64,000 bases of DNA from Bacillus sp. OxB-1 (GTDB lineage: Bacteria; Bacillota; Bacilli; Bacillales_A; Planococcaceae). The stretch lies in NCBI RefSeq assembly GCF_000829195.1, contig NZ_AP013294.1:744001-808000 (forward strand), written 5' to 3'. Under the pieces are notes generated by a model. That model saw only the letters and a list, made by a program, of their open reading frames with translations. It ran no database searches and was not told where the DNA came from. The position numbers and the translations under genes were made by a program. Positions 28,117 through 37,421 of this stretch are shown piece by piece. How positions within the stretch are numbered: position 1 is the stretch's first letter; the number at the start of each line of letters is the position of its first letter.

Positions 28117-28307
28117 GGTATGATTACTTCTTTCTATGTATAATCTGAATCTTCTACAATAAATTCTATCATACCCGGAACCTCCTAAAGAAGAAAGGCT
28201 TTGATTTCCTAATGTAATTCCACATATGGTGAAGGAGGGAGGACAAAGTTTCATCTCGCCGTTTTCAGGGAATAACGGAAGTCATAGCTGAATTTGGGGG
28301 TGTCGAT

Positions 28308-29042
28308 TTGATTACAAAATATGGGGCATTATTGACGAAAGAGGATTTTTCCAACCGTTCTGACTTGCCGGATTGGTTGTTGCGAGAGTACAAGACTTTC
28401 CATGAAACAGTGACGGATAAAACATTTCCCTGTTATTTCGGAATGAGCGGTGAACTGAAAGGGGAGCTGCGCTATGCGTATATAACGCAGGATGACTGGT
28501 CCAATTTGCCGGAAGCACTCCAGTCTTTTTTGCAGCTGTTCGAGGACCCTGAGCATAAACGGCATGGGTTATTCGTGTTTGTCGAGCCGTTTGAGAAGGA
28601 AGGAACTTTGGATGAGTATCGAAAGCAGTTCTGGGAAATCCTGCAATACCTGCATGATGCGGATGAAGTCGAATGGCCGACGGATAGCCCGCGCGACCCG
28701 GACCATTATTTGTGGGACTTTCACTTTCACGGAGAACCGATTTTTGCATTCGGGAACACACCTGCCTATAAGCAGCGGAAAACTCGGGATCTCGGAAATG
28801 CCATGGTCATCGGTTTTCAGCCGCGCAAGATTTTCAAAGGATTGAAAGGGACGGAAAAGGGCGGCATCATGTCGCGCGAAAAAGTCCGTGAACGTGTCGA
28901 AGTGTGGGATCAGTTGCCGAAGCACCCCGACATCAGCCATTACGGCGACCCTGAGCATAATGAGTGGAAGCAGTTTTTCATCGGGGACGATAGTGAGCCG
29001 ATTGTCGGGAAATGCCCGTTCTCCCATAAGGAAATGCAATAA
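28308..29042 (+). CDS. YqcI/YcgG-family protein
   Basis: A 244-residue soluble protein matching the YqcI/YcgG family: FPCYFGMSGELKGELRYAYI, DYLWDFHFHGEPIFAFGNTPAYKQRKTRDLG-like central section and a C-terminal GKCPFSHKEM with a Cys-Pro motif. One characterised relative (GntA of guanitoxin synthesis) is a heme-dependent N-hydroxylase, so a heme oxygenase-type role is possible; the local genes give no pathway. The start is a TTG with GGGGGTG upstream. Single gene with a terminator at its end. Confidence 0.85.
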   Translation: MITKYGALLTKEDFSNRSDLPDWLLREYKTFHETVTDKTFPCYFGMSGELKGELRYAYITQDDWSNLPEALQSFLQLFEDPEHKRHGLFVFVEPFEKEGTLDEYRKQFWEILQYLHDADEVEWPTDSPRDPDHYLWDFHFHGEPIFAFGNTPAYKQRKTRDLGNAMVIGFQPRKIFKGLKGTEKGGIMSREKVRERVEVWDQLPKHPDISHYGDPEHNEWKQFFIGDDSEPIVGKCPFSHKEMQ

Positions 29043-29071
29043 AGCCGCCCACGATGGACGGCTTTATTTTT
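29040..29071 (+). terminator. Terminator of the YqcI/YcgG gene
   Basis: TAAAGCCG pairs with CGGCTTTA and is followed by ATTTTT; the stop codon is part of the stem. Confidence 0.87.
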
Positions 29072-29076
29072 GTCAT

Positions 29077-29355
29077 TCACTCATTTTTTAAATTTCCCAT
29101 CGTCGGTCCGAAACTATCCAACGGTTCGTTATAGACTTCGAAGAACTCTTGTGCCAATGATTCAGGAGATCCCGATGAACCGATTCTTTTGACCACCAAT
29201 TCATCCTTTCTCATCTCCACTTGAACCTCTTCCCAGCCAACGACTCCCAAATGGCTAAGCATTTCTTCGGTAAGAGTGACACCAAAAGAATCCCCGATCG
29301 GTACAATTTGTTGCAGCGATATCTTTGAATTCTTGCCGTCTTGATTCACAGCCAT
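29077..29355 (-). CDS. AbrB/MazE-like DNA-binding protein, orphan
   Basis: A 92-residue protein whose first 60 residues fit the swapped-hairpin AbrB fold of MazE antitoxins (QIVPIGDSFGVTLTEEMLSHLGV then VQVEMRKDELVVKRI). The acidic tail (SLAQEFFEVYNEPLDSFGPTMG) resembles the toxin-neutralising tail of MazE-type antitoxins. There is no toxin-like gene on either side: the next genes are a YqcI/YcgG protein and D-serine dehydratase. It may be a solitary antitoxin remnant or a stand-alone regulator. Either the ATG at 29355 or the GTG at 29349 (better spaced from GGAGGG) is the start. Confidence 0.75.
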   Translation of the reverse strand: MAVNQDGKNSKISLQQIVPIGDSFGVTLTEEMLSHLGVVGWEEVQVEMRKDELVVKRIGSSGSPESLAQEFFEVYNEPLDSFGPTMGNLKNE

Positions 29356-29444
29356 CCCTCCACCGCATTATTTCATTCCTAGTATAGGCAATAAGCTTCC
29401 GATTATTTCCCGTTTGCTGTCGATTTCCCGGGAAATAAAACGAA

Positions 29445-30746
29445 TTATTTCCCCGCTATTCCGTAATAGCGTTTAATTTCTTCTTCAGGCACCATGCCGC
29501 CACCCGTTGCCCACACCATATGGGTCGCTTCGACAGCATCCGCCTTTCCAGCTTTCGCCTGGATACTTTTCAACGGACCCGGCATGCCTGCAAGCGCGGA
29601 TGGCTCCAGATAGATCCCTTCTTTGTCCGCCAGCAACTTTAATAAGGAGAACAAAGTATTGTCGGATACGGTGTAGCAGCCATCTATGAATGGCAGCATT
29701 GTTTTTCCGACAAATCCTGATGGCGTTCCGACTGCGAGACCGTCCGCTGCGGTTTTATTGTCGAGCCCAAAATCATGCACGGAAATCGCATCATGCAACC
29801 CGGTCATCATCCCGAGTGTCATGCAGGGGGAATGAGTCGGTTCGGCGAAGAAGCAATGGACATGATCGCCAAAGACGAGCTTCAGCCCGAATGCCACGCC
29901 GCCCGGGCCACCCCCGACTCCGCAAGGCAAATAGACGAATAAAGGATGCTCTGCGTCCACGACAGTTCCCCGATCTTTCAATTGCCGTGCGACCCGTTCG
30001 CCCGCAACCGCATAACCTAAGAAAAGATCCCTTGAATTTTCATCGTCAATGAAATGGCAAGACGGATCGGATTCCGCCTGACGCCGTCCCTCTTCGACAG
30101 CCTTGCTGTAATCATCCGCGTATTCGACAACGGTAACCCCTTTTTCGCGTAACATGTCTTTTTTCCACTGCTTTGCATCAGCCGACATATGGACCGTGAC
30201 ATGGAATCCTAGCTCTGCGCTCATGATCCCGATGCTCAACCCCAAGTTCCCTGTCGAGCCGACCGCGATTTTATGCTTCGCAAACAATTCCCGAAACGCC
30301 GGCTCTGCAAATCTGCTGTAGTCCTCCCCTTCGGATATCCATCCATGTTGGAAGGCAAGTGTTTCTGCATGCTTCAGTACTTCGTAAATGCCGCCCCTTG
30401 CCTTGATGGAACCGGAAATCGGCAAACGATTATCCTGCTTCAAAAGCAATCGGCCTGGTATGGAAATCCCGTAACGGCCAGCCAAGGCCTCTTTCATCTC
30501 ATGGATAGCCGTAAGCGGCGATTCAATCAAACCTTTCGAATCTTCAGTTTCCGGGAAAACCCGCTCTATATAGGGAGCAAATCGACGGAGGCGGTCTGAT
30601 GCATCCCGGACGTCCGCTGCCGTCAATCCTGTTTTTGCCAGGCCGCTTTCAGTCGATTCCAGAAGAGGATTCATCCAGACAATCTCCTCCCCCTCCATCA
30701 TCCGCCTGATTTGCGGGATCTTCTCTTTCCACAAGTTCACGTCCAT
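29445..30746 (-). CDS. dsdA: D-serine ammonia-lyase (dehydratase) DsdA
   Basis: A 433-residue PLP enzyme that deaminates D-serine to pyruvate. The PLP lysine is Lys115 in [34 protein letters not shown] and the glycine-rich [15 protein letters not shown] phosphate loop follow. These are DsdA rather than serine-racemase-type signatures, and the length is normal. AAGGAG precedes the ATG. It is divergent from the PhoD-like gene; no dsdC or transporter is near, so it probably detoxifies or uses D-serine on its own. Confidence 0.95.
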   Translation of the reverse strand: MDVNLWKEKIPQIRRMMEGEEIVWMNPLLESTESGLAKTGLTAADVRDASDRLRRFAPYIERVFPETEDSKGLIESPLTAIHEMKEALAGRYGISIPGRLLLKQDNRLPISGSIKARGGIYEVLKHAETLAFQHGWISEGEDYSRFAEPAFRELFAKHKIAVGSTGNLGLSIGIMSAELGFHVTVHMSADAKQWKKDMLREKGVTVVEYADDYSKAVEEGRRQAESDPSCHFIDDENSRDLFLGYAVAGERVARQLKDRGTVVDAEHPLFVYLPCGVGGGPGGVAFGLKLVFGDHVHCFFAEPTHSPCMTLGMMTGLHDAISVHDFGLDNKTAADGLAVGTPSGFVGKTMLPFIDGCYTVSDNTLFSLLKLLADKEGIYLEPSALAGMPGPLKSIQAKAGKADAVEATHMVWATGGGMVPEEEIKRYYGIAGK

Positions 30747-30989
30747 ATGTGAGCCACTCCTTTTTGGAAAAGTAGTAGCAATAGTATAGCATGTGACTGG
30801 ATCGGGTTGTTAATCCAACACGAAGCGGTCCATCAATTCCCGTGTCAGTTCGAACCGGGGATGGATTCGCCACCAATTCGATTAGAAGAACTGCGGCATA
30901 CTTAACTTTTCCTCTGGTCCTAACGCACACACCTCTTCCTCCCATCCGAATATGCTACAGTAATCAATCGTAGTGGTGGTGTCGTTTGA

Positions 30990-33020
30990 ATGGAAAATCT
31001 TATTGTGCTGGCAGGACCGATATTGCGCCGGGTCGAAAAGAAATCTATTTCCATCTGGGTTGCTACAAGCCGCTCTTTTCAAATAAAGGCAGCGCTTTTC
31101 AACTTGGCCGATGGATCGCTCTTGCCGACTTGGTCTGAAACCGAATCCGTCCGTGTCGGAGAAAAATTATTTATTCACCTCGTGCAAGTGTACGGGGATT
31201 TTCCCATGGACACCCTTCTTGGCTACGACTTGACTTTCGCCGGTCATGGGGAATTTCATGACTTGGCCAGCCTCGGATACCTATCCGAGCACGGCGCCCA
31301 GTCCATTGTCTATCCCGGCATTCCGTATCCTTCCTTCCATCTCCCCGAATCGTCCTCTCCGAACTTCCTCTATGCTTCTTGCCGTAAATTTCATGGGAAA
31401 GGAGAAGATTCACTTACGGCGGGCGATGAACTCCTGCATACAACCGCGAGTCGTTTACAGGAGCGTCCGAGTGCGCTCTTCCTTGTAGGCGATCAGATTT
31501 ATGCAGATGACGTGGCTAGCCCCCTGTTCCCAGTCATCCGTACTATCGCTTCGAATTTCATCGGCGAGGAGGAGCTATCCCGCTTGGATCATCGTTTGGA
31601 GCAACATCCTTTTCATCGCTCGCTATACAACGTGAACGGACGGCAATTCATCATGGAACAGTTTTGCCGCTTCACATCGTCCAACCCCCACAATCATTTA
31701 ATGACCTTCGGCGAGTATGCGGCTATGTATTTGCTGTCTTGGAGCCCTGCATTATGGGAAACCGTGGCGCTGCCTTCTTTCGATGAACTTGTGGAGAAGG
31801 ATGAATTTCATTTCATATTTCCGGACGATGAAAAGGAAAAGGACCAGCAGAGGCGCAACTATGAACGGCAAACAGAGGATCTTCTGCAGACAATCGGGGA
31901 TCTACGACGGATTCGTAGATTATTGGCAAATATGCCGACGTATATGATTTTTGATGATCACGATGTGACAGATGATTGGAATTTGACAGCCGATTGGCGG
32001 GATCATGTTTCCCGATCACCTCTCGGAAAGCACGTCGTGACAAATGGTTTGTGTGCGTATTGGGCATTCCAAGGTTGGGGCAATGAGCCGCAGCGGTACG
32101 AGGAGGCGTTCCTTCAGTCGATGAGAAATTACTTCGACAGGCTCATTGTCGGTACACCTGCCCACACGGATTGGATGGATTGCATTTGGTCGTTCCGCCA
32201 TTGGCATTTCGTCGCACCTACCCGGCCGGCGGCATTGTTCCTGAACACGCGCACGATGCGTTTCTACGACGCGAACCCCTTGCCGGTAAAAATTGGTTGG
32301 ATCTATAAAGAAAATATCCGCGGTCCCAGATTGATTGGCCCAGCCGGATGGAAAGCCATCTCTTCAACACTGCATGCGTCCGGCTGGAAACGGGGCGATC
32401 CACTGACTATCATCTCCCCGACCCCGCTATATGGAATGGGCATCATCGAGTCCTTCCTTCATTCCTACGTCTATCCATTGCGCTCCATCGGTATTCCTGT
32501 GCATGAAATGCTGGATTTCGAAGCATGGAAATATAACGGGAAAGCGTTCAACGAATTTCTGCGGCATATTGTGAAATGGCGTCCTTCGAGGTGCATCATT
32601 CTATCAGGAGATGTCCACTACGCCTCTGCCGTTCACTCCCGGATTCGGTGGAAGAACGGGTTTGCCGCAAGTATTTTGCAAGTGACGAGCAGCCCTTCCA
32701 ACAATATGAGTTTTTCCGGACTTTGGGGATTGCTCATGCGTGCCGCCATCCGCTGGAATAGCAACAAACGGAAAGGAGTGACGATCCGTCGCCATTGCGA
32801 TGATTCCTTCAACATTCGGAATGGCGGATCCGAGCCGCCATGTGATGCGCCTTGGCAGGAAGAGTTGTATTATGTATCGAAGCATCCGGGAAGCTCTATC
32901 GTCGAGACAGGTAATAATATAGGGCAATTGATAATAGGAGAGAATGCCGTTCAGCCAGCCCTTCTTCAAATGAAAGGCGGAGAATTAAGGAAGGTAACTT
33001 TCGAGGAAATTTCGATATGA
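30990..33020 (+). CDS. PhoD-like metallophosphatase without signal peptide
   Basis: A 676-residue protein of the PhoD-like metallophosphatase group. Metal-site motifs are visible: LFLVGDQIYADD (about 168), MIFDDHDVTDDWNLT (about 317), and LSGDVHYASAVHSRI (about 535). Secreted PhoD enzymes hydrolyse phosphodiesters such as teichoic acid and begin with a Tat signal, but here the N-terminus (MENLIVLAGPILRRVEKK) has none, so the protein is probably cytoplasmic and its substrate is open. It is longer than the classic PhoD because of an inserted helical region around 270-310. It ends just before the second palindromic repeat element. Confidence 0.87.
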   Translation: MENLIVLAGPILRRVEKKSISIWVATSRSFQIKAALFNLADGSLLPTWSETESVRVGEKLFIHLVQVYGDFPMDTLLGYDLTFAGHGEFHDLASLGYLSEHGAQSIVYPGIPYPSFHLPESSSPNFLYASCRKFHGKGEDSLTAGDELLHTTASRLQERPSALFLVGDQIYADDVASPLFPVIRTIASNFIGEEELSRLDHRLEQHPFHRSLYNVNGRQFIMEQFCRFTSSNPHNHLMTFGEYAAMYLLSWSPALWETVALPSFDELVEKDEFHFIFPDDEKEKDQQRRNYERQTEDLLQTIGDLRRIRRLLANMPTYMIFDDHDVTDDWNLTADWRDHVSRSPLGKHVVTNGLCAYWAFQGWGNEPQRYEEAFLQSMRNYFDRLIVGTPAHTDWMDCIWSFRHWHFVAPTRPAALFLNTRTMRFYDANPLPVKIGWIYKENIRGPRLIGPAGWKAISSTLHASGWKRGDPLTIISPTPLYGMGIIESFLHSYVYPLRSIGIPVHEMLDFEAWKYNGKAFNEFLRHIVKWRPSRCIILSGDVHYASAVHSRIRWKNGFAASILQVTSSPSNNMSFSGLWGLLMRAAIRWNSNKRKGVTIRRHCDDSFNIRNGGSEPPCDAPWQEELYYVSKHPGSSIVETGNNIGQLIIGENAVQPALLQMKGGELRKVTFEEISI

Positions 33021-33034
33021 TAAAAGATTGGAGA

Positions 33035-33234
33035 TGGGACTGTCCAGAAAGTGGATTTTCCGGTTAAACACGCAAAAAGCAAGGGCTCTGGTCGCTTTCC
33101 GCGGGCCAGCCGACGAGCCTCCTCCGGCTTACAGCCGTACGGGGTCTCGTCGGCCGGCTTTCCCGCAGGAGTCTCCCGGCGCCCTTGCTTTTTGCTAGTA
33201 TCCAACTCTGTGCCTAGACTTTTCGGACAGCCCC
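33035..33234. repeat. Palindromic about 200-bp repeat element, copy 2 (inverted)
   Basis: The same element as at 16.3 kb in the opposite orientation: CTGTCCAGAAAGTGGATTTT at one end and CTTTTCGGACAGCCCC at the other, with the GCAAAAAGCAAGGGC/GCCCTTGCTTTTTGC arms inside. It separates the convergent phosphatase and desR genes. Confidence 0.92.
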
Positions 33235-33239
33235 GCCTT

Positions 33240-33851
33240 TCATTTAAACCATCCTTTTTCCTTAAACCGGGAAATCGCTTCGATACGATTGCCTACGCCG
33301 AGCTTATCAAGAATGGTTGAGATATAATTCCGGACAGTGCCGGGCGTCAGAAAGAGTTCACCCGCAATTTCTTTCGTCGTTTTTCCTTCAGCTACGAGAC
33401 GGAGCACTTGGCTTTCGCGCTCCGTCAGCGGATTCTCCGTATCATCGTCGTCGCCATACGCGATGTCTACAAGTTCCGGCGCGTAGATCCGCCGGCCGTC
33501 CATAATCGTCCGAATCGAGCTGACCAACTCCTCAATCGGGCTATCTTTCAATAAATAGCCACGCACCCCCGCTTTTCGTGCACGTTCGAAATAGCCGGTC
33601 CGGGCGAAGGTCGTCAAAATGATGATCTTGCACTCGCTTCCCTGGAGGACTTCCGCTGCATCCAGCCCGGTCTTCATCGGCATCTCGATATCCATGATGC
33701 ACACATCCGGTTGCAGCTCTTGGACGAGTGCGACCGCTTCTTCACCATTTTTCGCTTTACCGACGACTTCCATATCCTCTTCCAAATTCAAAAGGGAACT
33801 TAAGGCACCCAGCATCATTCCTTGGTCTTCTGCTATGACAATCCGGATCAT
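33240..33851 (-). CDS. desR: Response regulator DesR
   Basis: A 203-residue NarL/LuxR-type regulator: receiver with Asp54 in VCIMDIEMPMKTGLDA, Thr in ILTTFARTG, Lys in LLKDSP, then a C-terminal helix-turn-helix (LTERESQVLRLVAEGKTTKEIAGELFLTPGTVRNYIS). In B. subtilis, DesR activates the desaturase gene des after cold shock. The ATG behind GGAGGTGG, one base after the kinase stop, is chosen; an in-frame ATG 18 bp upstream would overlap desK. Translationally linked to desK. Confidence 0.9.
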   Translation of the reverse strand: MIRIVIAEDQGMMLGALSSLLNLEEDMEVVGKAKNGEEAVALVQELQPDVCIMDIEMPMKTGLDAAEVLQGSECKIIILTTFARTGYFERARKAGVRGYLLKDSPIEELVSSIRTIMDGRRIYAPELVDIAYGDDDDTENPLTERESQVLRLVAEGKTTKEIAGELFLTPGTVRNYISTILDKLGVGNRIEAISRFKEKGWFK

Positions 33852-33852
33852 C

Positions 33853-34983
33853 TTAATCCACCTCCACAATTTGTTTTAAGACCGCAGGAACACGTATGTA
33901 CAGCTTCGTCCCTGCCCCGCCTTCTATATGCAGGCTGCCGTTGATGAATTCGAGGCGCTCCCGCATCCCTTTCAGCCCGCTTCCCGGTGATGTCTCGCCG
34001 CGCCCCGGAATGCCGATCCCATCATCTTCGACTGTGATGAGATACTCGTTCGGCAATTGCGCAAATGTAATATGGCAAGCGGTCCCGAAGCTATGTTTCA
34101 CGACATTCGTCACCGCTTCCTTCAAGCACATGCTCAAAACATTTTCTGCGATAGTGGGGATCTTGGTGAACACGGGATTTCCTTCAATGGTGCAATCCAT
34201 TTCAGCGGCTTTCAGAATTTGACGGATTCGGATTAATTCATCCTCCAACTTCACCGTCCGCATATCCGCTACCAACTCCCGCACTTCCTTCAGGGCGGTG
34301 CTGGCCGTTTGCCGGATTTCATGCAGTTCTTTCCCGGCGGCTTCCAGATCCCGTGTCAAAAGCCTGGCCGCCAAGTCGCTCTTCAATCCGATCATCGATA
34401 GTTTTTGGCCAAGCGTATCATGCAGATCACGTGCAATCCGATGCCGTTCTTCCAGAATGATCAGTTCGGAGATCTTCTCTTTCGCATCTTCCAGCTGGTC
34501 CTCCAACTTCTCCCGCTTGTTCCGATTGTATAAATTGAACGGCAATAGGACGACGCCGATCACCGTAATCAATATAAAGTGCACGTATGGAAGGAAGAGG
34601 TTGATTTCCAAAAAGAAGCCTGCCACGATCGCCAGAATCGTAAAGGCGATATGCAGCCCGTATATGATGAAAAAACCGACAGGATTTCGGATATTACCAA
34701 TGAAAAAAGCCGTAAATAACGACAAGTATATATAGCCGAACAATAGTGTCATGACAACATTGATGACCATTTCGAAGCTAAGCCACATATACACAAGCCC
34801 GCTCTTCGATTTGAATGAAAACATGTACGACAGGAAAAAGAGGAATAACAGCGAAATGCCGACCGCAATCTCAATCGAGGAAGAGGAGCGGAAAATGAAA
34901 AAGAACGGCAATAAACAAAAGATGACCCATACGTAAATACTGAGCCATGGATTTCTCGGGAATATACTGTACCAACTGTGCAT
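33853..34983 (-). CDS. desK: Thermosensor histidine kinase DesK
   Basis: A 376-residue kinase with five predicted N-terminal transmembrane helices (to about residue 150), a coiled-coil linker (KLEDQLEDAKEKISELI), the HisKA_3 motif ERHRIARDLHDTLGQKLSM with its His at residue 188, the same number as the phosphorylated His of B. subtilis DesK, and an ATPase domain with VEDDGIGIPG and GSGLKGMRERLEFI. It senses membrane thickness/fluidity and switches from phosphatase to kinase in the cold. It is upstream of desR; the desaturase gene is also close, on the same strand but separated by a terminator and a repeat array. Confidence 0.93.
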   Translation of the reverse strand: MHSWYSIFPRNPWLSIYVWVIFCLLPFFFIFRSSSSIEIAVGISLLFLFFLSYMFSFKSKSGLVYMWLSFEMVINVVMTLLFGYIYLSLFTAFFIGNIRNPVGFFIIYGLHIAFTILAIVAGFFLEINLFLPYVHFILITVIGVVLLPFNLYNRNKREKLEDQLEDAKEKISELIILEERHRIARDLHDTLGQKLSMIGLKSDLAARLLTRDLEAAGKELHEIRQTASTALKEVRELVADMRTVKLEDELIRIRQILKAAEMDCTIEGNPVFTKIPTIAENVLSMCLKEAVTNVVKHSFGTACHITFAQLPNEYLITVEDDGIGIPGRGETSPGSGLKGMRERLEFINGSLHIEGGAGTKLYIRVPAVLKQIVEVD

Positions 34984-35139
34984 GCTTCACCTTCACCGCC
35001 CTGTCTGATTCCTTCATTGTACCAAATTTTTCAATACGTCTCGTGATAATTGCATTTGGGTTCTCCTTCATTTCTTCTATTGCGCATGCTCGTAAGTCGC
35101 AGCTTGCAGTGAGTAAGTTGGGGGAACATTGGAATTTCC

Positions 35140-35250
35140 GAATGCTGATATCTTCCCACAACCGCTGATAACTACGGGCGAATACTGATAACCACCTACA
35201 ACTGCCGATATATCTAGAGATGTCCGCCAATAAACAAATGCCGAAAACAG
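35140..35250. repeat. CTGATA array, 20-bp phased
   Basis: CTGATA at 35145, 35165 and 35185, CCGATA at 35205 and weaker CCGCCA/CCGAAA copies near 35224 and 35241: a 20-bp rhythm. It occupies the 330-bp interval between desK and the des terminator; the remainder (34984-35139) contains no gene or motif I can support. Confidence 0.75.
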
Positions 35251-35276
35251 TGATCAGTCGCTCCGCTTCATAGCAA

Positions 35277-35306
35277 AAGGGCTGTTCGTCTTAGCGAACA
35301 GCCCTT
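35277..35306 (-). terminator. Terminator of the des gene
   Basis: AAGGGCTGTTCG pairs perfectly with CGAACAGCCCTT around TCTTAG; the minus-strand transcript continues into a U-rich stretch. It separates des from desK-desR. Confidence 0.93.
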
Positions 35307-35314
35307 CCGATCAT

Positions 35315-36370
35315 TCATTTGCTCAAACTTGTTCGCTTCGGTTTCAAATCGATGGAAACCCCTTTGCTCTTCGCACGGACCAGATGCTTCACATCTCTGA
35401 ACGTGACAAATGTCTTGCGAGCCGGATCGTACAAACGATATTTTAGGGATTCCAAACTCGTCTTGATGGTAATCGTCGTTGCCTGTTGAAGAGGCGGCGT
35501 CAATTCATGTGCCATTTCCAAATTGTAGTTTGGAACGCGCGGGGCCAAGTGGTGCACATGATGGAATCCGATATTGCCAGTCACCCATTGTAAAACGCGT
35601 GGCAACTTATAATAAGAGCTTCCTTCTACCGCCGCTTTCACGTAATCCCATTCCGACTCTTCTTCGAAGTACGAATCTTCGAATGTATGCTGGATGTAGA
35701 ACAACCAGATGCCGAGCATCCCTGCCACGAACATGGTCGAGCCTTGGATTAGCAAGAACGACTGCCAGCCGATCAATAGGATCAGCCCCGTGTATAGACC
35801 GACAAGAATCACATTCGTCAAATACGTATTCAATCGCTCTTTCCGTCGTGCATCTTTCCGATTGAAGCGACTGGAGATGAGGACTAGATACATCGGTCCC
35901 AATCCGAACATGACTAGCGGGTTCCGGTAAAAACGGTACGCCAATCGTTGCCATTTCGATGCTTGAACGTATTCTTCAATTGTCATCACCCAAATATCCC
36001 CAACGCCTCGTTTATCCAAGTTCGAACTTGTCGCATGGTGAATCGAGTGCTCCCGTTTCCATTTCTCATAGGCGAACAGCGTCAGGACACCTGTCATCGT
36101 TCCCACAATATCATTCGCTTTTTTATTTTTGAAAAATGAACCGTGTGTACAGTCATGGAAAATGATGAATGTCCGGACAATAAATCCAGCATTCACTACA
36201 CAAAGAGCCAACGTCAACCAAATGGAGACATCCAAGCTCTGATACGCCAAAAACCAGAGGATGATCACCGGTGGAATCGTATTGATTAGCTGTAAAACAC
36301 TTTTTTTCTTATCCGATTTTGCAAAAGGAGCGACGTCTTGATGTAACTTCTTCGTTTTTTCTTTACTCAT
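35315..36370 (-). CDS. des: Membrane phospholipid (acyl-lipid) desaturase Des
   Basis: A 351-residue membrane di-iron desaturase. The histidine boxes are HDCTHGSFF (about 72), HSIHHATS (about 110) and HVHHLAPRVPNY (about 273). Four to six helices flank them. In B. subtilis, Des puts a double bond at position 5 of phospholipid acyl chains in the cold. AGGAGGA precedes the ATG. The sensor genes desK-desR follow downstream on the same strand, as in Bacillus, but here a strong terminator and a repeat array lie between. Confidence 0.93.
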   Translation of the reverse strand: MSKEKTKKLHQDVAPFAKSDKKKSVLQLINTIPPVIILWFLAYQSLDVSIWLTLALCVVNAGFIVRTFIIFHDCTHGSFFKNKKANDIVGTMTGVLTLFAYEKWKREHSIHHATSSNLDKRGVGDIWVMTIEEYVQASKWQRLAYRFYRNPLVMFGLGPMYLVLISSRFNRKDARRKERLNTYLTNVILVGLYTGLILLIGWQSFLLIQGSTMFVAGMLGIWLFYIQHTFEDSYFEEESEWDYVKAAVEGSSYYKLPRVLQWVTGNIGFHHVHHLAPRVPNYNLEMAHELTPPLQQATTITIKTSLESLKYRLYDPARKTFVTFRDVKHLVRAKSKGVSIDLKPKRTSLSK

Positions 36371-36503
36371 GCAAATCCTCCTAATCTGATACTCGTTCTA
36401 TTTCATGATTCCATCATAAGAAATCCTTCCCTTTCGCAACAGACATAAACGTCATGACAGGAGAGATGATAGTTGTCACATTTTGTGAATCTTTTCACAG
36501 AAA

Positions 36504-36532
36504 AAGGCCCTCTCCATATCAGGATAGGCCTT
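36504..36532 (-). terminator. Probable terminator of fabG
   Basis: AAGGCC arms with partial inner pairing, followed on the minus strand by T residues, directly after the fabG stop. Confidence 0.65.
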
Positions 36533-36541
36533 CTCTTCCTA

Positions 36542-37282
36542 CTATTTCAGCATGCCGCCGTCCACTTCCAAGACGGTTCCGTTTACAAAGTCCGACTCAT
36601 TCGAAGCCAGAAATAGATACGCATTTGCGATGTCTTCCGGTCTTCCCAGCCGAGGGAACGGGGTGAGCGCCCGGACTTGATTCAACACCTTTTCGGGAAT
36701 GGTGTCGATCATTCTGGTTTCAATGAAACCCGGTGCGACGGCATTGACATTGAGCCCCTTCGGCCCGAACTCCTTTGCCCACGTCCGGGTCATCCCGATG
36801 ATTCCCGCCTTGGAGGCGGCATAATTCGTTTGCCCGACATTCCCGCCGGTGCCCGAAATCGAGGATGTATTGATGATCTTGCCCTTTCCTTGAGCGATCA
36901 TGGAAGGCAAGAATGCTTGCGTGCAACTGAAAATGCCGGTCAAATTCACATCAAGTACCTGTTTGAATGCTTCTGGAGTTAATTTCACCAACATGGCATC
37001 TTTTGTGATTCCCGCATTGTTCACGAGAATATCCACTTTCCCGAACGTCTCTAGCACCTGCTTCGCCACTTGCTTGACATTGTCGTAATCGGCAACGTCT
37101 ACCTGGAAAAAAGATGCCTCGACGCCATCCTTTAGCAGTTGCTCCACTTTGCTGCGGCCGATTTCTGCATTAAAATCAAGTACCGCGACACGGGCCCCTT
37201 CTTTTCCGAATAACGTAGCGGCGGCTCCGCCAATTCCCCTGGCACCGCCTGTAATGACGGCTACTTTGTCTTGTAAGCGCAA
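36542..37282 (-). CDS. fabG: 3-oxoacyl-ACP reductase FabG-like short-chain dehydrogenase
   Basis: A 246-residue classical SDR: VITGGARGIGGAAA (NADPH loop), LVNNAGITKDAM, catalytic Ser in NTSSISGTGGNVGQ and YAASKAGIIG (Tyr/Lys), and the family tail FLASNESDFVNGTVLEVDGGM. The length equals FabG. I take the TTG at 37282, which follows AAAGGGGA by 6 bases and gives MRLQDKVAVIT; a longer ATG at 37303 adds a non-conserved head. It is not in a fab cluster, so it may be a paralogue, for instance an acetoacetyl-CoA reductase. Confidence 0.85.
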   Translation of the reverse strand: MRLQDKVAVITGGARGIGGAAATLFGKEGARVAVLDFNAEIGRSKVEQLLKDGVEASFFQVDVADYDNVKQVAKQVLETFGKVDILVNNAGITKDAMLVKLTPEAFKQVLDVNLTGIFSCTQAFLPSMIAQGKGKIINTSSISGTGGNVGQTNYAASKAGIIGMTRTWAKEFGPKGLNVNAVAPGFIETRMIDTIPEKVLNQVRALTPFPRLGRPEDIANAYLFLASNESDFVNGTVLEVDGGMLK

Positions 37283-37387
37283 TCCGCATCCCCTTTCTCT
37301 CACTCCAAATGTGAGCTACCTCGCTCTATCATAGTACCCGACCTGTGAAGCCGGATGGGCGACGGCCTCTTTCCATTGGAATAAAAT

Positions 37388-37416
37388 ACCGGGCACCTTT
37401 GTACAAGATACCCGGT
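37388..37416 (-). terminator. Probable terminator of ytxJ
   Basis: ACCGGG and CCCGGT arms with extra inner pairs; the minus-strand transcript then runs into ATTTTATT. Confidence 0.7.
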
Positions 37417-37421
37417 TTCAC

